From CAZWEZ01 sp964632795 (GTDB lineage Bacteria; Pseudomonadota; Alphaproteobacteria; Rhodospirillales; 2-02-FULL-58-16), in contig CAZWEZ010000084.1 in assembly GCA_964632795.1 (NCBI GenBank), positions 1-16,719 of the forward strand: a stretch of DNA of 16,719 bases, in the 5' to 3' direction. A program made the translations under genes and the position numbers. Every line of letters starts with the position of its first letter. Position 1 is the first letter of the stretch. The notes under the pieces are model-generated. The model worked only from the letters and a program-made list of their open reading frames with translations, ran no database searches and was not told the DNA's origin. Below are positions 1 to 5,217 of this stretch, one piece after another.

Positions 1-263
1 TCGGCACCACCAGGGTGGAAGAGGACGCCATCGAGGTCTTCATCCGCGACACCGGTCCCGGGATTCCCCAAGACGTCCTCAAGCAGGTGTTCGATCCCTT
101 CTTCACGACCAAGGACGGCGGCCTTGGGATGGGCCTCGCCATCAGCCGCTCGATCATCAACGCCCACCACGGCTGGCTGGAGGTCAGGTCCGAGGCCGGA
201 ACGGGCACCACCGTCCATTTCACACTGCCGATCGCCGCGGGGGAAATGTATGACGTTGCCTGA
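1..263 (+). CDS. Sensor histidine kinase, C-terminal part (runs off the left edge)
   Basis: This is the ATP-binding (HATPase_c) end of a two-component sensor kinase, which would phosphorylate a response regulator. The reading frame is open to the window edge, with the first whole codon at base 3, so the GTG at 15 is internal and not a start. Visible boxes in order are the G1 box DTGPGIP, the F box FDPFFTTK, and the G2 box GLGMGLAISRSII followed by HHGWLEV and the closing GTGTTVHFTLP strand. The spacing and sequence are typical of HisKA-type kinases such as FixL or TodS relatives. Its TGA stop at 261-263 lies inside the start of the next gene (ATG at 250), so kinase and regulator were translationally coupled. 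The sensor domain lies outside the window, so the signal is unknown. Confidence 0.9.
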   Translation, partial: GTTRVEEDAIEVFIRDTGPGIPQDVLKQVFDPFFTTKDGGLGMGLAISRSIINAHHGWLEVRSEAGTGTTVHFTLPIAAGEMYDVA

Positions 264-336
264 ACCCACGGTCTTCGTGGTCGACGACGACGCGAAGGTG
301 CGCAAATCCCTGTGTTGGCTGATCTCGATTAAATAA
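250..336 (+). pseudogene. Truncated response regulator (FixJ/NarL-like receiver, N-terminus only)
   Basis: An ATG at 250 inside the kinase gene opens a 28-codon frame reading MTLPEPTVFVVDDDAKVRKS and then LCWLISIK before TAA at 334-336. The start is a clear receiver-domain N-terminus: a hydrophobic beta-1 strand, the DDD acidic pocket that binds Mg2+, and the beginning of helix 1. Homology appears to stop around LCWLI, near base 325. The phospho-acceptor Asp (about residue 54 in the family), the rest of the receiver and any DNA-binding domain are missing, and base composition becomes AT-richer at the break. No continuation in another frame is seen in the next 200 bases. I read this as a gene destroyed by a rearrangement or insertion. 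A 28-residue product is unlikely to function. Confidence 0.8.
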
Positions 337-552
337 TTTTCATAGAACGTGGCGGTCTTCGAGCCGCCACAATCCATGTGGATTAGCGTAGCGATACAAC
401 CGGTATTCGGTACACTTGCAAATGTCCCCTTCGGGTCAACAACGGCACTCCGAGACGGGGGCGCCAACGGTCTTCCATGGGGCCGTAAGCGGACCCTCGG
501 TTATTATGAGTACACACCCTGGACCTCGACGGAGAGCGGCGGCGTTCCGCCG
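337..552. other. Gene-free stretch with several small inverted repeats (possible repeat/mobile-element remnant)
   Basis: No credible gene is seen here. It begins where the response regulator breaks off. Visible structures are a 7-bp hairpin (349-355 with 364-370, GTGGCGG/CCGCCAC), directly followed by AATCCA-TG-TGGATT (371-384), and an 8-bp hairpin at 535-554. The core GGATTAGCGTAGCG resembles intergenic REP-like repeats of the GGGTTAGCGCAGCG type from memory, but this cannot be tested here. No transposase fragment and no clear paired terminal repeats are visible. It could be the end of a degraded insertion or simply a rearranged intergenic region. Confidence 0.4.
349..384. repeat. Tandem inverted repeats (two adjacent hairpins)
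   Basis: GTGGCGG at 349-355 pairs perfectly with CCGCCAC at 364-370 across an 8-nt loop. It is immediately followed by AATCCA (371-376) pairing with TGGATT (379-384) across 2 nt. No T-run follows on either strand, so an intrinsic terminator is not the obvious reading. Two adjacent dyads beside a broken gene fit a REP-like or insertion-derived element. Confidence 0.5.
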
Positions 553-554
553 CT
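535..554 (-). terminator. GC-rich hairpin at the end of the caspase gene
   Basis: AGCGGCGG (535-542) and CCGCCGCT (547-554) form a perfect 8-bp stem with a 4-nt loop, overlapping the TAG stop (555-553) of the minus-strand caspase gene. The position suggests 3'-end formation or mRNA protection. No U-tract follows in the minus-strand reading, so intrinsic termination is uncertain. Confidence 0.35.
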
Positions 555-3474
555 ACCGCTTGAGCGCGATGTGGAGGTCGGGGATCAGCTTGGGGATGGC
601 CAGGGCCGGCGTCTGCTGGCCGCCGGTCAGGTCCTGGACCCTCTCGGAGACGTAGACGTTGAGCATGCCGACCGTGATGTAGTCCCGGCCCCTCAGCGCC
701 GCCTCGCCTCCCAGGCCCTCGATCAGGGCTTCGGTGAAGGCGCCGTTTTCCCAGTTGGCGTTCTCGTAGGACACCTGATCGCCGGTCGAGGAGGTGAAGA
801 CCACGATCCCGTTCTCGGCGCTCGACAGGTCGTTGATCATCCGCGTGGTGTCGGTCGGCGGCTGGCCCGGCGAGCCCAGGGCGCCCCCCGAGCGACAGGT
901 GTCGATGAACAGGTAGGTCAGCGCCCGGATCGAGGACAGGGCGCCGCGGATGTCGGTGTAGGGAACCCCGGTCCCTGCCAGGCGCTCGATGTCGACGTTG
1001 CGCGGCAGGAAGAAATAGGTGCCTTGCGAATCGTCGACCCCGTGGCCGGCGAGGAACACCATGGCGACGTCCCAATCGTCGGTCACCGTCTCGATCCAGC
1101 GAAAGCCGTCGCGGATGTTGTCCAGCGTCGCCTCGGCGTCGGTCAGCATCCTGACCGTCACCTCGCCGTAGGCCAGTCCCTTCTGGGCGAGGAAGGTGGC
1201 GACGAAGTCCCGGGCGTCCCGGGCCGGGTAGGCGAGGTCGAGGTCGTGGTTCAGGTAGTCGCCGACCCCGATCGCCAGCACGTAGAGGTCGGGCAGGCGT
1301 TCGAGCTGATCCGACTTGGGACCGCTCCACCTCAACCGGCGCGAGGAGGGAACGCTCGCCGCGTCGGCGTTCTCGGCGATCAGCGAGACCCTGACGTCGC
1401 GCCGGGGCACGATCAGGTCGAAGGAGGCGCGCCCCACGCCGCCCTCGATCCTCAGCGCCTCGCCGTCCAGGCGCAGGGCCGGGCGGCCGTCGATGAGGAC
1501 CCGGATCGCCGTCACCGGGGCTCCCGAGGGCGCCCGCAGCTCGAAATCGATCCTGAGCGTGGGTTCGTCGAAGGAAGCGCCGCGCCCGGGAGCGGTGATC
1601 CTGATCACCGGCGGCAGCAGGGAGGTCACGTCCCGGGTGTCCGATGACGGCTTGCCGCGGCTGGCGTCGGCCTTCTTCAGGGCCTCGGATTCGTCGAGCG
1701 TGAACAGGACCCGGCTGACCACGTCGGGGCGGTAGAAGTTCTTGCGCAGCCGCGCCGCCGGGAAGAAGTCGGGAGCCTCGTCGGTCCCCCGGTTGAGGTG
1801 CCAGCCGATCAGCTCGTCGCCCCCGGGCGAGGCCATGTAATAGCCCGACGGCGTCCAGGCGATCCAGCGCCCGCCGTCGCGGTGGGGGAAGAAGGCCAGC
1901 AGCTCGCTCCCGGTGTCGCGCCGGTACCAGCGGATGGTGCCGTCGCCGAGCCCGGCGACGACCAGCTTGCCGTTGGCCGTGACGTTGAGCGAATGGACCT
2001 CGGCCGGCGGGCGGAACTGCCAGCCCTCGACGCCCTGCCTGTCGTATTCGACGATCCGCCACGAGGTGCCGAAGTAGACGTTGGCGCCGTCGGGCGCGAT
2101 GGCGTAGGTATTGGAGTTCTCGTGGGGCTCCAGGGACAGCGGGGCGCCGTTGAGGAGCGGCGCGTACGACGTCCGCCAGTCGCTGACCACCAGCCCCTCG
2201 GCCTCCATCACGAACGGCATCAGGTCGTCGGCCTCGTCCTCCGGTTCGACGACCAGCTGGCGGCGGAGAAGGGAGAACCGCGCCGGGCGCCCGCCCCACG
2301 GCTCCAGGGAAAACTCCACCGTGGTCCCGTCCTCGGAAACCAGGAAGCCCTCGTGGTTGCCCCGGAAGTCGGAGCTGGCCGGACCCTTGGCGTAGATCTT
2401 CCGGTTCGACTTGTTGAGCACGCCGAAGATGGGATCGCGGCCGAGGTAGACCACCCGGCCGTCGCTGAGGGGAATGATCTGCATCACCGCGTTGGTCACC
2501 GCGGCGACGTCGGAAAAGCGCTTCAGATTTTTCGCCGACCACCGGCGGACGGGGTTCCAGCCGCCCCGTTCGTAGCGGCCGCCGGCGTACAGGTAGCGTC
2601 CGTCCGGCGACCAGGCGACGCGGGCCAGATAACCGTTCTTGATGTCGCCGGTGTTGGCCTGGGTCAGGAACTTCAGGCTGTCGCCGGCGACGATGTCGAC
2701 TCGCGTCGAGTCGGCGTAGCCGACGGCGATCCGTTGACCGTCCGGCGAGAAGCTGGCGGCGACGATCCATTTGCCGCCGGGCATGGCTTCCTTGACGATC
2801 CGCTTGAAGTCGGTGTCGTACAGGCGCAAATACCCGTCCAGCCCCGAGGTCAACAGCCGGCCGTCGGGGGCGAATTCCACCCACACGCTGTCGCTTTGGT
2901 AGTCGCGGTCATCGGCAACGACGCTGAAGTCCCCGGTGTCGTATACCCTGAGCCCGAAGTTGTTCTTCATGACGATGGCCAGGTACCGGCCGTCCGCGGA
3001 ATAGACCATGTGCATGGGGCGGTCGGGGACGTCCGGGATCCGGCGCACCAGGTCGCCGCTGGCGGTATCGAACTCGTAGATGGTCCAGCCCCCGGACCAG
3101 TGTCCGGTCCAGCCCCCGGCGACGACCCTGGCGCCGTCCGGGGACAGGGCCAGGGAATGCAGCGCCCCTTCGTAGCCGGCGCCGATAGGCATGCGGATGG
3201 TCCGCAACAGGGCGCCGTCCGAAAGCGACCAGATGCGGACCGTCTTGTCCAGGGACGCCGTCGCCATGAAGCGGTTGTCGCCATCGACCGCCCCGCGCAG
3301 GATCGGCGCCGTGTGCATCCCGGTTTCGATGCGCAGGACCGGCTCGGTGGCCAGCTCCTCGGCCGCCGCCGGGCCGCCGCCGACGGCGACCGGGACGGCG
3401 GCCAGGACGGCCGCCGCAAGGCCCCGGGAAACCGCCCGCCAGACCCGGCGGACCCTGCTCGACTGACTCCTCAT
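553..3474 (-). CDS. Exported WD40-repeat protein with C-terminal caspase-like (peptidase C14) domain
   Basis: This 973-residue protein is probably a periplasmic or surface cysteine protease of the orthocaspase/metacaspase type. I start it at the ATG at 3474, which gives a clean signal peptide (Arg-rich n-region, hydrophobic core, cleavage near PAAA/EE at residue 38) and has GGAGG about 13 nt upstream; an in-frame TTG at 3519 only adds 15 unlikely residues. Residues about 50-620 carry degenerate WD40-type beta-propeller repeats, for example TASLDKTVRIWSLSDG and SGLDGYLRLYDTDF. A beta-rich linker (about 640-720) follows. The caspase fold runs from YVLAIGVGDY (about 730) to the end; the catalytic dyad is present as His811 in LAGHGV and Cys860 in IDTCRSGG. 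Caspase-like enzymes of this kind usually cut after Arg or Lys; the substrate here is unknown. It diverges from the small-peptide cassette at 3585, which makes a functional link possible but unproven. Confidence 0.88.
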   Translation of the reverse strand: MRSQSSRVRRVWRAVSRGLAAAVLAAVPVAVGGGPAAAEELATEPVLRIETGMHTAPILRGAVDGDNRFMATASLDKTVRIWSLSDGALLRTIRMPIGAGYEGALHSLALSPDGARVVAGGWTGHWSGGWTIYEFDTASGDLVRRIPDVPDRPMHMVYSADGRYLAIVMKNNFGLRVYDTGDFSVVADDRDYQSDSVWVEFAPDGRLLTSGLDGYLRLYDTDFKRIVKEAMPGGKWIVAASFSPDGQRIAVGYADSTRVDIVAGDSLKFLTQANTGDIKNGYLARVAWSPDGRYLYAGGRYERGGWNPVRRWSAKNLKRFSDVAAVTNAVMQIIPLSDGRVVYLGRDPIFGVLNKSNRKIYAKGPASSDFRGNHEGFLVSEDGTTVEFSLEPWGGRPARFSLLRRQLVVEPEDEADDLMPFVMEAEGLVVSDWRTSYAPLLNGAPLSLEPHENSNTYAIAPDGANVYFGTSWRIVEYDRQGVEGWQFRPPAEVHSLNVTANGKLVVAGLGDGTIRWYRRDTGSELLAFFPHRDGGRWIAWTPSGYYMASPGGDELIGWHLNRGTDEAPDFFPAARLRKNFYRPDVVSRVLFTLDESEALKKADASRGKPSSDTRDVTSLLPPVIRITAPGRGASFDEPTLRIDFELRAPSGAPVTAIRVLIDGRPALRLDGEALRIEGGVGRASFDLIVPRRDVRVSLIAENADAASVPSSRRLRWSGPKSDQLERLPDLYVLAIGVGDYLNHDLDLAYPARDARDFVATFLAQKGLAYGEVTVRMLTDAEATLDNIRDGFRWIETVTDDWDVAMVFLAGHGVDDSQGTYFFLPRNVDIERLAGTGVPYTDIRGALSSIRALTYLFIDTCRSGGALGSPGQPPTDTTRMINDLSSAENGIVVFTSSTGDQVSYENANWENGAFTEALIEGLGGEAALRGRDYITVGMLNVYVSERVQDLTGGQQTPALAIPKLIPDLHIALKR

Positions 3475-3493
3475 GGCCGGCGTCGTCCCTCCA

Positions 3494-3540
3494 AGCCGAT
3501 TGACTGGAACGGTTGGCAACCGTACCCTGGCGAATCGGCT
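3494..3540. promoter_or_regulatory. Nested dyad symmetry in the divergent control region
   Basis: The 110-bp gap between the divergent caspase and small-peptide genes contains two perfect inverted repeats with almost the same centre. The inner one is ACGGTTG-G-CAACCGT (3509-3523, 7-bp arms, 1-nt centre). The outer one is AGCCGATT (3494-3501) with AATCGGCT (3533-3540). Such symmetry is what a dimeric repressor or activator would bind, and its position could control both genes. It does not match the CRP/FNR half-site TGTGA or TTGAT. The regulator is unknown. A TTGACT at 3500-3505 could be a -35 element for the plus strand, but the matching -10 (TACCCT) is poor. Confidence 0.55.
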
Positions 3541-3584
3541 GTAGGCGTCATTCTATTCATTGAAACGGCCCAAGAGGGATCAAA

Positions 3585-3719
3585 ATGTCGAAATTGCGGT
3601 TAGTCGTGGCGGCGGTCGTGGTCGTCTTCGCGGTGGCCTCGGTGGTTACCATGACCAGCCCGGCGGTGTGGGCGGACAGTCACTCCGCCTGCCAGAATGC
3701 CGACGGGACTCCCTGCTGA
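3585..3719 (+). CDS. Small secreted peptide, 44 residues, with two-Cys mature C-terminus
   Basis: A short gene starting at ATG 3585, preceded by AGAGGGA with 5-nt spacing. The product has a textbook Sec signal peptide: n-region MSKLR, a Val/Ala-rich hydrophobic core (residues 6-21), and a c-region ending SPAVWA with a good signal-peptidase I site after Ala30. The predicted mature part is only 14 residues, DSHSACQNADGTPC, with Cys36 and Cys44 (C-x7-C, the second being the last residue). It heads a same-strand cassette with a cyclic-nucleotide-binding protein and a radical SAM/SPASM-like protein, so it could be a RiPP-type precursor, a disulfide-closed secreted peptide, or a redox/metal-binding peptide. 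I recognise no named family. If the signal is not cleaved it would be a small membrane-anchored protein. That it is a gene rests on the ribosome site, signal-peptide grammar and position. Confidence 0.7.
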   Translation: MSKLRLVVAAVVVVFAVASVVTMTSPAVWADSHSACQNADGTPC

Positions 3720-3721
3720 GC

Positions 3722-3768
3722 GGGAGGACATCGACGGCAGGGGGCTTTCCCCTCCCAACGCCTGTTTT
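3722..3768 (+). terminator. Possible hairpin/attenuator after the small-peptide gene
   Basis: Just after the peptide stop, GGGAGG (3722-3727) can pair with CCTCCC (3751-3756); alternatively AGGGG (3739-3743) pairs with CCCCT (3749-3753), so the two stems are mutually exclusive. A TTTT run (3765-3768) follows about 9 nt later. This could partially terminate or process transcripts, giving more peptide mRNA than downstream enzyme mRNA. Stems are short and the U-run is distant, so this is weak. Confidence 0.3.
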
Positions 3769-3798
3769 AGCGTCCTCGCCGCCGGGGGATGACGCAAC

Positions 3799-4215
3799 AT
3801 GGAAATCAAGCGTTTCGCCGCCGGGACCAGGATCTTCGCCGAGGGCGATCCCGGGGACACCGCGTTCCTGATCGAATCGGGGGTGGTGGAGGTGTCCCTG
3901 GAGGCCGACGGCAACAAGACGGTGCTGGGGCGGATCGAGCCCGGCGGGCTGTTCGGCGAGATGGCGCTGATCAACGACAAGCCCCGCATGGCGACGGCGA
4001 CGGCGGTCGAGGACACGGTCTGCTTCCAGGTTCCCGAAGCGGTGTTCGATGAAGAACTGAACCGCTCGAGCGCCCTGGTCAAGGCGCTGGTCCTCAGCTT
4101 CATCCAGCACGTGCGGCACCTGACGGAGCTCCTCGAGGCGGCCCAGGGGGGGGACGAGGACGGGGTGGAGTTCTTCCTCCCCGACAATTCCGGCGCCTAC
4201 AAGCGCGTCGAGTAA
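3799..4215 (+). CDS. Stand-alone cyclic nucleotide-binding (cNMP) domain protein
   Basis: The 138-residue product is a single cNMP-binding beta-roll, presumably cytoplasmic. The phosphate-binding cassette is clear: GLFGEMALINDKPRMATATA at residues 50-69, with Glu54 for the ribose 2'-OH and Arg63 for the cyclic phosphate, so binding of cAMP or cGMP is expected. Earlier glycine turns (FAEGDPGD, residues 14-20) fit the fold. A helix (about 85-115) follows, then a Gly/Asp/Glu-rich tail. There is no helix-turn-helix, so it is not a CRP/FNR transcription factor and probably acts through a protein partner. The ATG at 3799 has GGGGGA 9 nt upstream. It lies 79 nt after the small-peptide gene and 16 nt before the radical SAM gene, which makes the radical SAM protein or its pathway the obvious partner. 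Confidence 0.88.
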   Translation: MEIKRFAAGTRIFAEGDPGDTAFLIESGVVEVSLEADGNKTVLGRIEPGGLFGEMALINDKPRMATATAVEDTVCFQVPEAVFDEELNRSSALVKALVLSFIQHVRHLTELLEAAQGGDEDGVEFFLPDNSGAYKRVE

Positions 4216-4231
4216 CCCGGGGCACGGGACC

Positions 4232-5098
4232 TTGCTCAAGGAAGTTCACATCCTGCTCACCTACGGCTGCACCTACGCCTGCGACCATTGTTTCCAGTAT
4301 AGCGGTCCCCAGGCCGAGGGGACCTTCACCGGCGCCCGCCTCGCCCAGGTCCTCGATCAGGCGGCCGAGCTGGGGAGCGTCGAGAGGATCTACTTCGAGG
4401 GCGGCGAACCCTTCCTCTATTACGCCCTGATGATCGAGGGCCTGAACATGGCCCGGGAGCGGGGTTTCGAGACCGGGATCGTCACCAACGGCTATTGGGC
4501 GACGTCGCCCGAGGACGCCGAACTGTGGCTGCGGCCGCTGGTCGAGCTGGGGGTTTCAGACCTCTCGATGAGTGACGACGGGTTCCACGGCGAGGGCCCG
4601 GAGGCGCCGGTCAAGGCGGCCATTGCCGCCGCCGAACGGCTGGGCCTGCCGCTGTACGTCATCAGCATCGCGGGGCCGGAGGCGGCGACCGGCGAGGGCT
4701 TTCAGGTGAGGTTCCGCGGCCGCGCCGCCGACCGCTTGACCGGGAGTATGCCCCTTACGCCGCTGGACGGTTTCGACGAATGCCCCCACGAGGACCTGCG
4801 GACGCCGGGGAGGGTCCACGTCGACCCCTTCGGCAACGTCCTTTTCTGCCAGGGACTGGCCGTCGGCTCGCTGTGGGAGGTCCCCCTCGCACGCCTGCTG
4901 TCGGGTTACCGCGCCGAGGACCACCCGGTGTGCGGGCCGCTGGCCGAGGGCGGCCCGGCGGCCCTCGCCCGGCGCCATGGGGTAGCTCCGAAGAGCGGCT
5001 ACGTGGACGCCTGCCACGGCTGCTTCGAGACCCGCCGCGCCCTCCTCGACCGCTTCCCCCGATACCTGACCCCGCGCCAGGTCTACGGGGTGGATTGA
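4232..5098 (+). CDS. Radical SAM protein with SPASM-like C-terminal Cys motif
   Basis: This 288-residue enzyme should bind a [4Fe-4S] cluster and cleave S-adenosylmethionine to start radical chemistry. The cluster motif is C-x3-C-x2-C at Cys13, Cys17 and Cys20 (GCTYACDHCFQ), followed by the SAM-binding GGEP at 57-60. The C-terminal part carries further cysteines at 184, 206, 234, 261 and 264 in a setting (VDPFGNVLFCQG, then DACHGCFETRR) that resembles SPASM/twitch domains, which hold auxiliary Fe-S clusters in peptide- and protein-modifying family members. The start is taken as TTG 4232, 16 nt after the cNMP gene, because the protein then begins right at beta-1 (LLKEVHILLTY) and no better in-frame start is seen. 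The ribosome site is poor (GGGGCACGGG). Substrate is unknown; the 44-residue secreted peptide upstream is the nearest candidate. Confidence 0.85.
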   Translation: MLKEVHILLTYGCTYACDHCFQYSGPQAEGTFTGARLAQVLDQAAELGSVERIYFEGGEPFLYYALMIEGLNMARERGFETGIVTNGYWATSPEDAELWLRPLVELGVSDLSMSDDGFHGEGPEAPVKAAIAAAERLGLPLYVISIAGPEAATGEGFQVRFRGRAADRLTGSMPLTPLDGFDECPHEDLRTPGRVHVDPFGNVLFCQGLAVGSLWEVPLARLLSGYRAEDHPVCGPLAEGGPAALARRHGVAPKSGYVDACHGCFETRRALLDRFPRYLTPRQVYGVD

Positions 5099-5110
5099 GA
5101 AACCCGACCA

Positions 5111-5208
5111 CGTCAAGAATATTGGTAACAGACTATTGGTGACGGTATACTTAATTAATCATAATTAAGTATACCGTCACCAATAGTCTGTTACCAATAT
5201 TCTTGACG
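5111..5208. repeat. Perfect 47-bp inverted repeat with 4-nt loop (AT-rich palindrome)
   Basis: Bases 5111-5157 are the exact reverse complement of 5162-5208, separated by ATCA (5158-5161). The arms begin CGTCAAGAATATTGG and end TTAATTA and are far richer in A/T than the surrounding genes. Inside each arm a 12-bp unit is imperfectly repeated with 14-bp period: TATTGGTAACAG then TATTGGTGACGG. It sits between convergent genes (radical SAM stop at 5098, dehydrogenase stop at 5218), where RNA from either side would fold into the same long hairpin, so it may act as a bidirectional 3' end or RNase III substrate. Composition and perfection also suggest a recently arrived palindromic element. Flanking DNA is not palindromic, so it is not a simple fold-back assembly error. 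Confidence 0.92.
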
Positions 5209-5217
5209 GCGCCGGCC

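Noticed and set aside
15..263. GTG at 15 as the start of a small 82-residue protein
   Set aside because: The frame is open to the left edge and begins in the middle of a histidine kinase ATPase domain, so this is an internal codon.
3475..3519. TTG start at 3519 for the caspase protein
   Set aside because: It adds 15 residues before a perfect signal peptide and lies on the inner dyad; the ATG at 3474 is the simpler start.
3475..3584. CRP/FNR binding site controlling the cassette
   Set aside because: Neither TGTGA-N6-TCACA nor TTGAT-N4-ATCAA is present; the dyads seen have a different sequence, and the neighbouring cNMP protein has no DNA-binding domain.
1798..3603. 601-codon plus-strand frame opposite the caspase gene
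   Set aside because: No domain logic, Gly/Ala/Pro/Arg-rich, fully antisense to a protein with a signal peptide, WD40 repeats and an intact catalytic dyad.
5111..5208. Palindrome as a fold-back amplification or assembly artefact
   Set aside because: Such artefacts mirror the flanking DNA too; here the flanks are two different, intact genes and symmetry stops sharply at both ends. Long reads would still be decisive.
5111..5208. CRISPR array
   Set aside because: Only a single inverted repeat with short internal repeats at 14-bp period; no spacers and no cas genes.
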